A stretch of DNA of 64,000 nucleotides from Candidatus Omnitrophota bacterium (GTDB lineage: Bacteria > Omnitrophota > Gorgyraeia > 2-02-FULL-51-18), in NCBI GenBank assembly GCA_022072175.1, contig JAJVIE010000003.1, positions 244,598-308,597 of the forward strand, written 5' to 3'. The notes under the pieces were generated by a model. That model was not told the origin of the DNA. It searched no databases and saw nothing but the letters and a program-made list of their open reading frames with translations. A program made the translations under genes and the position numbers. Shown piece by piece: positions 53,101 to 62,554 of the stretch; the first letter of the stretch is position 1; each line of letters starts with the position of its first letter.

Positions 53101-54721
53101 GCTCATCTCTCCGCCGCCGCACCACGACATCTACTCGATCGAGGACCTGGCGGAGCTCATCCACGACCTTAAGAACGCCAATCGCCGTGCGCGCATCTCC
53201 GTGAAGCTCGTGTCGGAGGTCGGCGTCGGCACCATCGCGGCCGGCGTGGCCAAGGCCCATGCCGACGTGGTGCTGATCAGCGGTCATGACGGCGGCACCG
53301 GCGCTTCGCCGCTGTCGAGCATCAAGCACGCCGGCGGACCGTGGGAGCTGGGTCTGGCCGAGACCCATCAGACGCTCGTGCTCAACAACCTGCGCAGCCG
53401 CATCACCGTCGAGACCGACGGGCAGATGAAGACCGGTCGCGACGTGGTCATCGGCGCGCTCCTGGGCGCCGAGGAATTCGGGTTCGCGACGGCTCCGCTG
53501 GTGACGCTTGGCTGTATCATGATGCGCGTCTGCCATCTCAACACCTGCCCGGTGGGCGTGGCCACTCAGGATCCCGACCTGCGCAAGAAGTTCAGCGGGG
53601 ACCCTCAGTTCGTCGTGCATTTCATGAGGTTCATCGCCGAGGAAGTGCGCCGGATCATGGCCGAGCTCGGGTTCCGGACGTTCAATGAGATGATCGGCCG
53701 CACCGACCGTATCGACGCTCGGAAGGCCGTCGATCACTGGAAGGCGCGCGGTTTGGACCTCACCCCGATCCTGCACAGGCCCCAGGTCCCCGATTCCGTG
53801 GGGCTCTACTGCCAGATGGAGCAGGACCACGGCCTCGAGCAGTCGCTCGACGATCAGGTGCTGCTCAAGCTCGCCGAGCCCGCGCTCAAAGAGGGTAAGA
53901 GCGTGCGCGCCGAGGTCCCGGTCAAGAACGTTAACCGCGTGGTCGGCACCATTCTCGGAAGCGAGGTCACGCGGCGTTACGGCGCCGACGGTCTGCCCGA
54001 CGGCACGATCCACCTCAAGTTCAGCGGCTCGGCCGGACAGAGCTTCGGGGCCTTCGTGCCGAAGGGTATGACGCTCGAGCTCGAGGGCGACGCCAACGAC
54101 TATGTCGGCAAGGGATTGTCCGGCGGACGCATCATCGTCTATCCGTCCAAGAACGCGACGTTCAAACCCGAGGAGAACATGATCATCGGCAACGTCGCTC
54201 TCTATGGCGCCACCGGCGGCGAGGCGTTCTTCCGCGGTATGGCCGGCGAGCGCTTCTGCGTGCGTAACAGCGGGGTGAGCGCGGTCGTCGAGGCCATCGG
54301 CGACCATGGTTGCGAGTACATGACGGGCGGCACGGTGGTCGTCATCGGACCGACCGGCCGCAACTTCGCCGCGGGCATGTCGGGCGGGACGGCTTTCGTG
54401 CTCGATGCGTCGGGGGATTTCGCATCGCGCTGCAATAAGCAGATGGTGGACCTCGAGAAGCTGGACAAGCCCGAGGAGATCGCCGTCGTCCGGGGGCTCA
54501 TCGAAAAACACTTCAAGTACACCGGCAGCGCCCGCGCCCGGCAGGTCCTGGACCTGTGGGAGGAGATGGCCGGCAAGTTCGTGCGTGTGATCCCCAAGGA
54601 CTACAAGCGCGTGCTCGAGGCGATCGAGCGCGTGAAGAGCCAGGGGCTGTCCGGCGAGCAGGCGATCATGGCGGCCTTCGAGGCCAACGCCAAGGATCTG
54701 GCTCGCATCGGGGGCAACTAG
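50126..54721 (+). CDS. gltB: Glutamate synthase large subunit
   Basis: A 1531-residue enzyme making glutamate from glutamine and 2-oxoglutarate. A short propeptide precedes the nucleophile Cys21 ([11 protein letters not shown]) of the class II glutamine amidotransferase domain (about 21-430). The central domain and FMN-binding barrel follow, with [15 protein letters not shown] and the 3Fe-4S ligands in [15 protein letters not shown]. The C-terminal GXGXG beta-helix domain is present. It is full length. The small subunit follows after 3 bases. Confidence 0.98.
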   Translation: MSQHAPHKQGLYDPAYEKDSCGVGFVVHIKGKRSHDIVRQALTVLVNLRHRGACGCETNTGDGAGILLQVPHEFLTAACKEAGFTLPERGAYGVGMLFVSRDKAERDAVEKRFSEIAAEEGLRVIGWRTVPTDDSSLGPTARASEPHVRQVFISRDTKHRDELDFERKLYILRRRAENAIRHSGLKGGEGFYIPSLSARTIVYKGMLMSEQVDQFYPELKDERVVSALGLVHSRFSTNTFPSWERSHPYRFIAHNGEINTLRGNVNWMHARQAMCESPLFGADIKKLLPVIDEDGSDSAMFDNCLEFLALGGRTLPHAVMMMIPEPWSNHETMDPAKKAFYEYHSSLMEPWDGPASIAFTDGTRIGAILDRNGLRPSRYYVTKDDRVIMASEVGVLEVPADQVLHKGRLQPGRMFLVDTQEGRIVADEELKKNMASEHPYRRWLDEHLVPLESLPEAPHVHEPDHKTVLARQQAFGYTFEDLRMIMAPMGQHGVEPVGSMGTDTPLAVLSDKPQPLYNYFKQLFAQVTNPPIDCIREEIVTSTDTTIGSERNLLKPEPESCRQIKLKSPILSNEEFEKLRHIKDPHFKSVNLSILYKVSGGRAALESALEDVYKKASEAIRGGANLIVLSDRGVSSELAPIPALLAVSGVHHHLIREGTRTKVGLILESGEPREVHHFAVLIGYGAGAINPYLAFETLDDMIRQGILVNIDHKTAVKNYAKAVAKGVVKVMSKMGISTIQSYRGAQIFEAIGLSRELIDRYFTWTPSRIEGIGLGEITQEVERRHRHAFPDRQVNGTVLDPGGQYKWRKDGEYHLFNPETIHKLQLATRTNDFKVFQEYSRAVDDQSRRHCTLRGLLDLKPGAKPVPLEEVEPVEAIMKRFKTGAMSYGSISKEAHEALAIAMNRVGGKSNTGEGGEDPQRFKPEPNGDSKNSAIKQVASGRFGVTSNYLVNAREIQIKMAQGAKPGEGGQLPGGKVYPWIAKVRLSTPGVGLISPPPHHDIYSIEDLAELIHDLKNANRRARISVKLVSEVGVGTIAAGVAKAHADVVLISGHDGGTGASPLSSIKHAGGPWELGLAETHQTLVLNNLRSRITVETDGQMKTGRDVVIGALLGAEEFGFATAPLVTLGCIMMRVCHLNTCPVGVATQDPDLRKKFSGDPQFVVHFMRFIAEEVRRIMAELGFRTFNEMIGRTDRIDARKAVDHWKARGLDLTPILHRPQVPDSVGLYCQMEQDHGLEQSLDDQVLLKLAEPALKEGKSVRAEVPVKNVNRVVGTILGSEVTRRYGADGLPDGTIHLKFSGSAGQSFGAFVPKGMTLELEGDANDYVGKGLSGGRIIVYPSKNATFKPEENMIIGNVALYGATGGEAFFRGMAGERFCVRNSGVSAVVEAIGDHGCEYMTGGTVVVIGPTGRNFAAGMSGGTAFVLDASGDFASRCNKQMVDLEKLDKPEEIAVVRGLIEKHFKYTGSARARQVLDLWEEMAGKFVRVIPKDYKRVLEAIERVKSQGLSGEQAIMAAFEANAKDLARIGGN

Positions 54722-54724
54722 ACC

Positions 54725-56206
54725 ATGGGCAAACCGACCGGATTCAAGGAGTACGCGCGCGAACTGCCCCAGGACAAGGACCCGCTGGTCCGCATCAAGG
54801 ACTGGAACGAGTTCCACGACCATCTCCCCGAGGACAAGTTGCGCTCTCAAGGCGCGCGCTGTATGGACTGCGGTGTGCCGTTCTGCCACTCAGGCACGCT
54901 CCTGGCGGGCATGGCTCAGGGCTGTCCGATCAACAATCTCATTCCCGAGTGGAACGACCTGGTGTTCCGCGGATTGTGGAGAGAGGCGCTCGACCGCCTG
55001 CATAAGACCAACAACTTCCCCGAGTTCACGGGCCGTGTCTGTCCGGCGCCGTGCGAAGGCTCCTGCGTGCTGGGCATCAACGAGCCTCCAGTGACCATCA
55101 AGAACATCGAAGCGTCCATCATCGATAAGGGATTCGATGAAGGCTGGGTCAACGCCGAGCCTCCGGCCAAGCGGACCGGCAAGAAGGTCGCCGTCGTCGG
55201 CTCCGGTCCCGCGGGACTGTCCGCCGCCGCTCAGCTCAACCGCGCCGGTCATACGGTCACGGTGTTCGAGCGCGCTGACCGCATCGGCGGCCTTCTCATG
55301 TACGGCATCCCCAATCCCAAGCTCGACAAGAAGATCGTCCAGCGCCGCATCGATCTGTTGGCCGCCGAGGGCGTGAAGTTCGTGGTCAATACAGAGGTGG
55401 GTAGGGACTATCCGGCGGAGAAGCTCCGCAAGGAGTTCGACGCGGCGGTTCTCTGCGGCGGGGCCACCAAGCCGCGCGACCTACCCATCGAAGGGCGTCA
55501 GCTCAAGGGTATCCATTTCGCGATGGAGTTCCTGCACGGCAACACCAAGGCCCTGCTGGACGGTTCCAAAGGTCCCGGCTACATCTCGGCCGAAGGCAAG
55601 CATGTGGTCGTTATCGGCGGCGGCGACACCGGCACGGACTGCGTTGGCACGTCGGTGCGCCACGGCTGTAAGGGTCTGGTGCAGCTCGAGATCCTGCCGA
55701 AACCCCCCGAGAGCCGCGCCGCGGACAATCCGTGGCCGCAGTGGCCCAAGGTCTACAAGATGGACTACGGCCAGGAGGAGGCCGCCGCGGTCTTCGGAGC
55801 CGATCCCCGCAAATACATGGTCACGGCCAAGCGCTTCCTCGGTGACGCCGAGGGACGCGTGCGCGCCGTCGAGATCGTGCGTATCGAGTGGCAGAAGGAC
55901 GCCAACGGCCGTTTCGCGCCCAAGGAAGTGCCGGGCAGTCAGCAGGAGATCCCCGCGCAGTTGGTGCTCCTGGCGATGGGTTTCCTGGGCCCCGAGGATA
56001 CGGTGCTGGCCGGACTCGGGATCGAGCGCGACGAGCGGAGCAATGCCAAGGCCGAGCACGGGCGCTACGCGACCAACGTCAAGGGCATCTTCGCGGCCGG
56101 CGATATGCGGCGCGGCCAGAGCCTGGTGGTCTGGGCCATCAACGAAGGGCGCGGCGCGGCCCGCGCGGTGGACGAGTATCTGATGGGGCGGTCCGAACTG
56201 CCCTGA
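54725..56206 (+). CDS. gltD: Glutamate synthase small subunit
   Basis: A 493-residue NADPH-dependent flavoprotein passing electrons to GltB. The N-terminal 4Fe-4S domain carries Cys sets [18 protein letters not shown], and [16 protein letters not shown] binding: [25 protein letters not shown] binding: [16 protein letters not shown]. The C-terminal [18 protein letters not shown] is normal. Together with GltB it assimilates ammonium with glutamine synthetase, which is not in the window. Confidence 0.97.
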   Translation: MGKPTGFKEYARELPQDKDPLVRIKDWNEFHDHLPEDKLRSQGARCMDCGVPFCHSGTLLAGMAQGCPINNLIPEWNDLVFRGLWREALDRLHKTNNFPEFTGRVCPAPCEGSCVLGINEPPVTIKNIEASIIDKGFDEGWVNAEPPAKRTGKKVAVVGSGPAGLSAAAQLNRAGHTVTVFERADRIGGLLMYGIPNPKLDKKIVQRRIDLLAAEGVKFVVNTEVGRDYPAEKLRKEFDAAVLCGGATKPRDLPIEGRQLKGIHFAMEFLHGNTKALLDGSKGPGYISAEGKHVVVIGGGDTGTDCVGTSVRHGCKGLVQLEILPKPPESRAADNPWPQWPKVYKMDYGQEEAAAVFGADPRKYMVTAKRFLGDAEGRVRAVEIVRIEWQKDANGRFAPKEVPGSQQEIPAQLVLLAMGFLGPEDTVLAGLGIERDERSNAKAEHGRYATNVKGIFAAGDMRRGQSLVVWAINEGRGAARAVDEYLMGRSELP

Positions 56207-56230
56207 AGCGACCCGATCGGCCGGGTTTGA

Positions 56231-56259
56231 TTGACACCCCGGTGCGTTCTTGATAGTCT
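56231..56259 (+). promoter_or_regulatory. Promoter of the ferredoxin gene
   Basis: Consensus TTGACA (56231-56236), 17-base spacer, TAGTCT (56254-56259), with ACGGAGGA before the ATG at 56287. Confidence 0.6.
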
Positions 56260-56286
56260 TACAAACGAGATCCTTACGGAGGAACA

Positions 56287-56520
56287 ATGGCTAACAAAGA
56301 GAACAAGTACGCCGACAACATCGGCGGAGCGTTTTACGTCGATACGCAGTGCATCGATTGCGACCTGTGCCGCCAGACGGCCCCGGCGAACTTCGACCGT
56401 AACAACTCGGGCGGGTATTCTTTCGTGAAGAAACAGCCGACGACCCCCGAGGAAGAGCAGCTCTGTAAGGAAGCGAAGGAAGGCTGCCCCGTCGAAGCCA
56501 TCGGTAGCGACGGCGCCTGA
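56287..56520 (+). CDS. Single-cluster 4Fe-4S ferredoxin
   Basis: A 77-residue acidic protein with cluster ligands C22, C25, C28 (CIDCDLC) and C67 (EGCPVEAIG). C60 is an extra Cys that could form a disulfide. This is the single [4Fe-4S] ferredoxin type of thermophiles, sulfate reducers and many other anaerobes and microaerophiles. It could serve the siroheme reductase, or the flavoprotein at 22.4 kb. It is followed by strong hairpins and trxB. Confidence 0.9.
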   Translation: MANKENKYADNIGGAFYVDTQCIDCDLCRQTAPANFDRNNSGGYSFVKKQPTTPEEEQLCKEAKEGCPVEAIGSDGA

Positions 56521-56538
56521 CAGGTCCCCGCGCCTCCG

Positions 56539-56579
56539 CGCGGACCGACCGGTCCGCGGCGGGGTGAGCGGTACCCCGC
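56539..56579. other. Two adjacent hairpins between the ferredoxin gene and trxB
   Basis: First stem CGCGGACC (56539-56546)/GGTCCGCG (56551-56558) with a GACC loop. The second stem GCGGGGT (56559-56565)/ACCCCGC (56573-56579) follows without a gap and ends one base before the trxB ATG, including the only ribosome-binding-like sequence. They may limit read-through or trxB translation. Confidence 0.55.
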
Positions 56580-56580
56580 G

Positions 56581-57570
56581 ATGAACGCTCCCGCGAACGA
56601 TATCCGCAACGTTATCATCATCGGTTCCGGCCCAGCCGGATTTACCGCCGCGATCTACGCGGCCCGAGCCAATCTCAAACCCCTGCTCTTCGAAGGTCTG
56701 ACGCGCGGCGGTCAGCCCGGGGGTCAGCTCATGTTGACCACAGAGGTCGAGAACTACCCCGGTTTTCCCAAGGGCATGATGGGTCCGGAGTTGATGTCCC
56801 TGTTCCGGGAGCAGGCGGCGCGCTTCGGCACCGACCTGATCCAGCAGGACGTCGAGTCCGTCGAGCTCGGTTCGCGTCCGTTCAAAGTGACCTCCGACGG
56901 CAAGACCCATCTGGCCCAGACCGTGATCATCGCCACGGGCGCATCGGCCAACTGGCTCAATATCCCCACGGAGAATGCCCTGAAGGGTTACGGGGTGTCC
57001 GCCTGCGCGACGTGCGACGGGTTCTTCTTCAAGAACAAAGAAGTCATCGTCGTCGGAGGCGGGGACTCCGCCCTGGAAGAGGCGAATTTCCTGACCAAGT
57101 TCGCCTCGAAGGTCACGCTGGTCCACCGGCGCGACGCCCTTCGCGCCTCGAAGATCATGCAGGAGCGTGCGATGGCCAATCCCAAGATCGCCTTCGAGTG
57201 GAACGCCGCCGTCGACGAGATCAAGGACCCGGCCCAGAAGAAGGTCACCGGGGTCGTCCTCAAGGACACACGTACCGGTCAGAAACGCGAACTCCGCTGT
57301 GATGGAGTGTTCGTCGCCATCGGACACACCCCCAACACCGAACTCTTCAAAGGCAAGCTCGGACTCGACGACAAGGGTTATATCGTCGTCAAGGACGGGA
57401 CCCATACGAACGTGCCGGGCGTGTTCGCCTGCGGTGACGTCATGGACCACAAATATCGGCAGGCGATCACCGCGGCGGGTTCCGGTTGTATGGCGGCCAT
57501 CGACGCCGAGCGCTGGCTCGAATCGCAGCACGCCGCCGTTCCCGGGAAGGCCGCCGCGCCCGTCGCATGA
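56581..57570 (+). CDS. trxB: Thioredoxin-disulfide reductase
   Basis: A 329-residue homodimeric flavoprotein that reduces thioredoxin using NADPH. FAD-binding [19 protein letters not shown], redox pair C142-x2-C145 (ACATCDG), NADPH-binding [12 protein letters not shown] with HRRDALRA for the 2'-phosphate, and [19 protein letters not shown]. The HRRD motif indicates NADPH rather than ferredoxin as donor, although a ferredoxin gene precedes it. Its stop overlaps the following aminotransferase gene. Confidence 0.96.
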   Translation: MNAPANDIRNVIIIGSGPAGFTAAIYAARANLKPLLFEGLTRGGQPGGQLMLTTEVENYPGFPKGMMGPELMSLFREQAARFGTDLIQQDVESVELGSRPFKVTSDGKTHLAQTVIIATGASANWLNIPTENALKGYGVSACATCDGFFFKNKEVIVVGGGDSALEEANFLTKFASKVTLVHRRDALRASKIMQERAMANPKIAFEWNAAVDEIKDPAQKKVTGVVLKDTRTGQKRELRCDGVFVAIGHTPNTELFKGKLGLDDKGYIVVKDGTHTNVPGVFACGDVMDHKYRQAITAAGSGCMAAIDAERWLESQHAAVPGKAAAPVA

Positions 57571-59012
57571 GCGCGGCCGGGTTCTTTCCGTTCGCGTTCA
57601 AGAAGAGCCCCAAACCCCTTCCCAAGAACCAGGCCCCGCGGGTCCGCTCCAAGACCCTCCCCGGACCGCAGTCCCAGAAGCTCGCCGAACAGCTCAAGCG
57701 ATACGAGTGCCCGCAGGTGACGTATGTCGGCGGGGTCTTTCCGGTGTTCCTGCACAAAGGCAAGGGCGCCAATCTCTTCGATCTCGACGGCAACCGCTAT
57801 CTCGATATGACGAGCAGTTTTGGCGTCTGTTCTCTCGGTTACGGCAATACCGCGATCATCGAGGCTGTCCGCCGTCAGTCGCTGGACATGCTCCACGGCA
57901 TGGGCGATGTCCATCCCAACGCCGTCAAGATCGAGCTCGCCAAGAAGCTCGCGGAGATCACACCCGGCAATCTTTCCCAAAGCTTCTTCTCATCGACCGG
58001 CTCGGAGGCCGTTGAGACCGCCCTCAAAACGGCGGTCATGGCCACCGGCAAGACGGGCGTCATCGCTTTCGACGGCGCTTACCATGGCCTCAACTACGGG
58101 GCTCTCCATGTGACGCATCGCGAGGATTTCAGGGCGCCGTTCGCCAGGCAGCTCGGCAAGCACGCGCAGTTCGCGATCTGGCCCGACACGCGCCTCTATG
58201 GCAACAAGGCGACCGAGATCTCCATGAAGTCCGTGCGGGCGATCGCGGCCAAGGCCAAGCGCTCGCCGCACCGGATCGGCGCCGTGATCGTCGAGCCGAT
58301 CCAAGCCCGCGGAGGGGTCAGGGTGCCCCCGCAGGACTTCCTGAAAGAACTGCGGGCGTTCTGCGATCAGGAAGGCGCGCTTCTGATCCTCGATGAGATC
58401 TTCACGGGGTTCGGCCGTACCGGCATGATGTTCGCCTGCGAGAAGAGCGGTGTGGTGCCGGACCTGATGTGCCTGGGCAAGGCGCTCTCCGGTGGACTGC
58501 CGCTGTCGGTCTGTATCGGCAGTGCCCGCACCATGCACGCCTGGGGTCCGTCGAAGGGCGACGCGATCCACACGAGCACTTATCTGGGGCACCCGCTCGG
58601 CTGTGCCGCGGCGTTAGCGGCGATCGCGGAGCTGGACGGCAAGAAGCTCGTCGAGCGCAGCCGCAGGCTCGGCGAGGTCCTGCGCAGGGACCTGTACAAG
58701 CTCAAGGAGAAGCATTCGCTGATCGGCGACATCCGCGGCGCGGGACTTCTGATCGGCGTCGAGCTCAACGAGAGACCCGCCTTCGCGCTGACGGCGGCCA
58801 AACCGTCGCGATCGAAAACCCCGCAAGGACCTCCGCCGGCATCCGAGCAGGCCCGTCGGACGACCGAGGGGTTGATGCAGCGCGGCATTCTCGCCCTGAC
58901 CTGCGGCGCGGCGCATAACGTGATCCAGCTGGCGCCGCCGTTCGTGCTGACCGAAGAAGATGCGGCGCTCGCGGTGAAGGCTCTGGACGAGGTCCTCAAG
59001 AAGATCGTTTGA
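57567..59012 (+). CDS. Class III PLP-dependent aminotransferase
   Basis: A 481-residue fold type I aminotransferase. The start is the ATG that overlaps trxB (ATGA); the 30-residue N-terminus ([16 protein letters not shown]) is unusually Pro/Lys-rich. [15 protein letters not shown] binds PLP phosphate, [11 protein letters not shown] has the conserved Asp, and K305 is in [13 protein letters not shown] Pro/Ser-rich insertion ([20 protein letters not shown]) occurs near residue 412. Ornithine/acetylornithine or beta-alanine type substrates are plausible but not decided. Confidence 0.9.
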   Translation: MSAAGFFPFAFKKSPKPLPKNQAPRVRSKTLPGPQSQKLAEQLKRYECPQVTYVGGVFPVFLHKGKGANLFDLDGNRYLDMTSSFGVCSLGYGNTAIIEAVRRQSLDMLHGMGDVHPNAVKIELAKKLAEITPGNLSQSFFSSTGSEAVETALKTAVMATGKTGVIAFDGAYHGLNYGALHVTHREDFRAPFARQLGKHAQFAIWPDTRLYGNKATEISMKSVRAIAAKAKRSPHRIGAVIVEPIQARGGVRVPPQDFLKELRAFCDQEGALLILDEIFTGFGRTGMMFACEKSGVVPDLMCLGKALSGGLPLSVCIGSARTMHAWGPSKGDAIHTSTYLGHPLGCAAALAAIAELDGKKLVERSRRLGEVLRRDLYKLKEKHSLIGDIRGAGLLIGVELNERPAFALTAAKPSRSKTPQGPPPASEQARRTTEGLMQRGILALTCGAAHNVIQLAPPFVLTEEDAALAVKALDEVLKKIV

Positions 59013-59037
59013 CCGGGCCCGAGGGCCGGGAGGGGGG

Positions 59038-59742
59038 ATGATGCTGCCGCAGGGGTTGTGGATATCCGCCACGGCCGCAGCCGTTCTCACGGCAGCTCTG
59101 TCCGCCCCGGCGGCGGCCGATACGATCACGGACCGTTCGGGTCGTCAGTGGACAGGGGTCATCATCGATGACGGCGCTCAGGCCTACCGGCTGGACCTGG
59201 GGTTCGACATCGCGACGATCCGCAAGGAGGACGCGCGGAGCGTGCATCCTTCCGGTCCGGCCGAGAAGGCGGAACTCATCAAGCGCAACGCCGCGCGACG
59301 GGCCGAGTCGGCGCGGCTCCTCGCCCGCCGGGACGGCGGTCCGAGGCGGGTCCGCGCGCAGGTCCGGGACGGACATCTGTTCGCGCCGGTACGGATCAAC
59401 GGCCGCGAGCCGATGACCCTGCTGGTGGACAGCGGCGCCTCTCTTGTGGTGCTGTCGCGCTCGAGCGCGCGCAAGCTCGGTATCGATACGGGATCGCTGA
59501 CGGGCCGCGTCGAGATGAGAGGGGCCGGCAACCGCGTCTATCAGGCCGCCCATACCGTGCTCGACAGCGTCTCTTGGGACGGTGTCGAGCTCAGGGGCGT
59601 CGAGGCCGCGGTGCTGTTGGACGACGAGATGGCCGAGCCGCTGTACCGGGATGGACTGCTGGGCCAATCCTTCCTTTCGCGTTACAATTACAAGGTCTTC
59701 CCGAAGAGCGGCACGGTGGAGCTCGAACGGGCCCGGCCCTAG
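59038..59742 (+). CDS. Retropepsin-like aspartic protease domain protein, exported
   Basis: A 234-residue protein. Signal peptide MMLPQGLWISATAAAVLTAA, cleavage near PAAAD. A charged helix (about 75-100) links to a domain starting at 105, whose motif LLVDSGASLVVLS has catalytic D131 (retropepsins use DSG/DTG). Downstream strands include LGQSFLSRYNYKVFP, the second family motif. As in other single-domain bacterial members, a dimer would make the active site. The substrate is unknown. It is next to a receiver-only protein and LuxE/LuxC genes. Confidence 0.85.
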   Translation: MMLPQGLWISATAAAVLTAALSAPAAADTITDRSGRQWTGVIIDDGAQAYRLDLGFDIATIRKEDARSVHPSGPAEKAELIKRNAARRAESARLLARRDGGPRRVRAQVRDGHLFAPVRINGREPMTLLVDSGASLVVLSRSSARKLGIDTGSLTGRVEMRGAGNRVYQAAHTVLDSVSWDGVELRGVEAAVLLDDEMAEPLYRDGLLGQSFLSRYNYKVFPKSGTVELERARP

Positions 59743-59751
59743 GAGGAGCGC

Positions 59752-60126
59752 ATGCTCAATAAGAAGATCCTGATCGTCGACGACGAGACCGACCTCGTGG
59801 ATATCCTGCGACACCGGCTCGAGCGGGCCGGCTATCAGGTCGTGACGGCCTATGACGGGGAGCAGGCCATGGCGATCGCCCATGAACAGCGTCCGGACCT
59901 GATCCTGCTCGATATCATCATGCCGCGTCTCGACGGGCAGACGGTGCTGCGCCTGCTCCGGGCCGACGACGGCTACCGGGAGATCAAGATCGTGATGGTC
60001 ACCGCCTGCAGTGACGAGGACAACAGGACGCTTGCGCTGAAGAACGGCGCCAACGATTACATCTCGAAACCCGTGGAGCTGCAAGGGCTCTGCGGGAAGA
60101 TCGAGGAGATCTTCTCGGAGTCCTGA
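59752..60126 (+). CDS. Receiver-only response regulator
   Basis: A 124-residue REC domain with no output. Acidic pocket IVDDETD, phospho-acceptor D54 (LLDIIMPRLDG), VMVTACSDEDN with the Thr, and Lys106 (SKPVELQG). Such CheY-like proteins act by binding a partner. It has AGGAGGAG upstream and is 9 bases after the retropepsin gene, 3 bases before the LuxE-like gene. The cognate kinase is not adjacent; the hybrid kinase at 27 kb is one candidate. Confidence 0.93.
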   Translation: MLNKKILIVDDETDLVDILRHRLERAGYQVVTAYDGEQAMAIAHEQRPDLILLDIIMPRLDGQTVLRLLRADDGYREIKIVMVTACSDEDNRTLALKNGANDYISKPVELQGLCGKIEEIFSES

Positions 60127-60129
60127 GGC

Positions 60130-61200
60130 GTGAGGGACGGTGCCGCGCGTCTTCTCGACGCGAAGATCCTCTCGTATCTCCGCGCTCCGCGCCCGGCCCG
60201 CTACGAGCGGCTGGCGCTCCAGCTCTTCCGCCACCAGTACGAACGCAGCCGTGTCTACCGCGCCTATTGCGGCGCCTGCCGGACGTCCCCGGACCAGGTC
60301 CGGCGCTGGCGGGATATCCCGGCCCTGCCGGTCACGGTCTTCAAGGAAGCTCGTGTCCGATCGTTCACGGGCAGGCCCGAACTTCGATTCCACACCAGCG
60401 GTACCACGGGGGGCGCTTCACGCCGGGGGACCCACGAGCTGGAAAGCGCGCGCCTCTACCGGACGTCGCTGTGGGCGTCGTTCCGGAAGCACCTGCTGGG
60501 GGGAGTTCCGCGGGAGCCCTATCTCCTGGTGCCCACCGCGCGCCGACGCCCGGACTCTTCGTTGTCCTATATGGCCTCCGAAGTATGCCGCCGCATGGGG
60601 CGACCGGAACGGTCGTACGTGACAGCCTCTCATCGGGTCGAGGTTCGGCGTTTGACCGACGACCTGTCCCGGGAGCGCCGCCCCGCGCTGATCTTCGCCA
60701 CGGCATTCTCGCTCAAGATCTGGCTGGACCACCTCAAGGATACCGGTACGATCTTGCGGTTGGCCAGGGGCAGTCGGTTGATGGAGACGGGCGGTTTTAA
60801 GGGGCGTACGGAGGCGGTCAGCCGCCGCCGGCTCCATGCTCTGTGCGTCCGGAGACTGGGGTTGGCCCCGAGCGACTGCCGCTCCGAGTACGGTATGACG
60901 GAGCTCAGCTCGCAGGCCTATGCGCGAGGCGCTTCGGGGAGATTTCGGCTGCCGCCGTGGATGCGCGCGATCGCGGCGGATCCCCTGACGGGACGACAGC
61001 TCCCTTACGGACGCCGCGGGGTCCTGCGGTTCTATGATCTGGCCAACCGTTCGTCGGTGATGGCGGTGCAGACCGAGGATGCCGGACGCGTTTATCCGGA
61101 CGGGTTCGAGCTGGAAGGGCGGTTGAGCGGGGCGGAACTGCGGGGATGCTCGCTCAGCTACGAACAGTACTTGATGGCGGGTCGCAGGGGGGATCGATGA
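60130..61200 (+). CDS. LuxE-like acyl-protein synthetase
   Basis: A 356-residue adenylate-forming enzyme of the acyl-protein synthetase family; it starts at GTG. HTSGTTGG (88-95) is the AMP/phosphate loop; SEYGMTELSSQAY is the family's second motif. C340 in RGCSLSYEQYL near the C-terminus may be the acyl-carrying Cys, as in LuxE. The protein would activate a fatty acid and hand the acyl to LuxC. The stop overlaps the luxC-like start (ATGA). Confidence 0.88.
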   Translation: MRDGAARLLDAKILSYLRAPRPARYERLALQLFRHQYERSRVYRAYCGACRTSPDQVRRWRDIPALPVTVFKEARVRSFTGRPELRFHTSGTTGGASRRGTHELESARLYRTSLWASFRKHLLGGVPREPYLLVPTARRRPDSSLSYMASEVCRRMGRPERSYVTASHRVEVRRLTDDLSRERRPALIFATAFSLKIWLDHLKDTGTILRLARGSRLMETGGFKGRTEAVSRRRLHALCVRRLGLAPSDCRSEYGMTELSSQAYARGASGRFRLPPWMRAIAADPLTGRQLPYGRRGVLRFYDLANRSSVMAVQTEDAGRVYPDGFELEGRLSGAELRGCSLSYEQYLMAGRRGDR

Positions 61201-62366
61201 GCCCCCGCGGTCAAACCCCGCCGTCCCGGCGGGTCGCCGCGCGGCTCGGCCGTGTTTCAGCGCTGTGGCGGCGGCGCGAGTATCCGCCCCGGCTCCGGGC
61301 AGTGCGCGATCTCGGGTCGAGAGCCCGTTACTCGCGGTCCCAATCGAACCTCCTGATCGACGCGCTGTTCGCCAACCTCAGTACGGCGCGCTTGTCGGGC
61401 CTGCTCAAAGCCGTCCGCAAAACAGCTCGTATACCTCAAAACTGCGTCCAGATACATGCCTCCAACTCTCCACAACCTGCCGTCGAGGCCGTCGCGCTGT
61501 CGCTCCTGGTCGGATGCGCGGTCATCGTACGGCCGTCCGCTTCGGATCCAGGGTTGTTGAGGCACTACGTGAATTCCCTGCGTAAGGAGGACCCCGCGTT
61601 GGGCCGGGCGGTCCGCTGGCTCGAGCCTCGGGACAAAAAAGGTCTGCGAAAAGCGCTGGCGAACACTCCGCTGGTCATCGCCTACGGCAGTGACGAGACC
61701 CTCGAGTCCCTGCGGCGGCGTCTGGGTCCCTGGACCCGACTGGCGGAGCACGGTCATCGCGTGAGCTCGAGCGTCCTTACCGCGGAGGCTCTCCGGAATG
61801 GAGCCGTCGATACCGCCAGGCGGACCGCGCTGGACATCTGGATGGACCGTCAGCAGGGCTGTCTGTCCCCGCGCGTCGTTTATGTGGAGGGAGGCGGGGG
61901 TCCCTGTCTTCGATTCGCCGAGATCCTCGCCGGAGAGCTCGAGAAATTGACCCGGGAGGACCCGTTGACGTCCCCTTCGGAACGCGCGGCAGCCGGGCGC
62001 TTGCGCCGGCTCTACCGGATGCGCGCGGCCTTGGGCGAGCGGATCGCGTGGCACGAGAGGATGGGACAGGGAAGGTACGCGGTCATGTACGATGAGAAGC
62101 TCTCCAGGGAGCCGGACCCGTTCGTGCCGCTGTGTGTGTGCGTCAAAGCGTTCAAGAGCCGGGCGCAGTTGATCCGCAAGCTCAGACGTCTGAGCGGGCA
62201 CATCCAAGGCATCGCCCTTGCGGCGAGCGGCCGCCGCCGGACCGCCTGGATCAAGGCCCTGAGCCCATTGAAAGCCTCGATCATCACCGTGCCCGGCAAG
62301 CTCCAGTTCCCGCCCCTCGACTGGCAGCACGACAACAAACCGCGTCTCTACGACTGGTTGTCGTAA
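61197..62366 (+). CDS. LuxC-like acyl-CoA/acyl-protein reductase
   Basis: A 389-residue NADPH-dependent reductase of the aldehyde dehydrogenase-like superfamily. The catalytic Cys C222 occurs in MDRQQGCLSPRVVYVEG, the LuxC signature. HASNSPQPAVEAVALSLLVG covers the cofactor/substrate-binding region. N-terminal Arg-rich tail. With LuxE it converts fatty acids to aldehydes. No luciferase, aldehyde deformylating oxygenase, or alcohol dehydrogenase gene is nearby, so the use of the aldehyde is open. Confidence 0.9.
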   Translation: MSPRGQTPPSRRVAARLGRVSALWRRREYPPRLRAVRDLGSRARYSRSQSNLLIDALFANLSTARLSGLLKAVRKTARIPQNCVQIHASNSPQPAVEAVALSLLVGCAVIVRPSASDPGLLRHYVNSLRKEDPALGRAVRWLEPRDKKGLRKALANTPLVIAYGSDETLESLRRRLGPWTRLAEHGHRVSSSVLTAEALRNGAVDTARRTALDIWMDRQQGCLSPRVVYVEGGGGPCLRFAEILAGELEKLTREDPLTSPSERAAAGRLRRLYRMRAALGERIAWHERMGQGRYAVMYDEKLSREPDPFVPLCVCVKAFKSRAQLIRKLRRLSGHIQGIALAASGRRRTAWIKALSPLKASIITVPGKLQFPPLDWQHDNKPRLYDWLS

Positions 62367-62370
62367 TCCC

Positions 62371-62389
62371 AGACCCGCACAGGGGGTCT
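62371..62389 (+). terminator. Short hairpin after the LuxC-like gene
   Basis: AGACCC (62371-62376) pairs with GGGTCT (62384-62389) around a 7-base loop. No U-run follows, so it is only a weak terminator candidate. Confidence 0.35.
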
Positions 62390-62410
62390 TCCGGAGCCCC
62401 GCCATCAACC

Positions 62411-62481
62411 GGACGCAGTCCCTCGAGGACGCGTTGAGCTGAGTGAACGCCGCATCAACACGTCCCCTCCGGACTGCGTCC
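62411..62481. other. Long inverted repeat in the LuxC-GH57 intergenic region
   Basis: Outer perfect 11-base arms GGACGCAGTCC (62411-62421) and GGACTGCGTCC (62471-62481). A symmetrical 5-by-5 internal loop, then inner arms 62427-62437 and 62455-62465 with one mismatch, around a 17-base loop. No U-tract, no gene in it. Confidence 0.7.
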
Positions 62482-62538
62482 GTGGATCACCGGCTTGCGA
62501 CAGGACCCGTGAGGGGCATAGAGAAGAGGTGCCGGGGA

Positions 62539-62547
62539 TGGTAGAAT
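62539..62547 (+). promoter_or_regulatory. Extended -10 promoter of the GH57 gene
   Basis: TGGTAGAAT. The -10 ends 7 bases before the ATG at 62555, and no ribosome-binding site is seen, which implies a leaderless transcript. Confidence 0.55.
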
Positions 62548-62554
62548 CTAGGCC

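Noticed and set aside
51908-54889. 993-codon antisense frame across gltB and the start of gltD
   Set aside because: It spans two real genes on the other strand and encodes a low-complexity His/Asp/Arg-rich product.
56287-57570. Ferredoxin-dependent thioredoxin reductase pair
   Set aside because: TrxB keeps the HRRDALRA motif for NADPH, so the neighbouring ferredoxin is not needed as donor.
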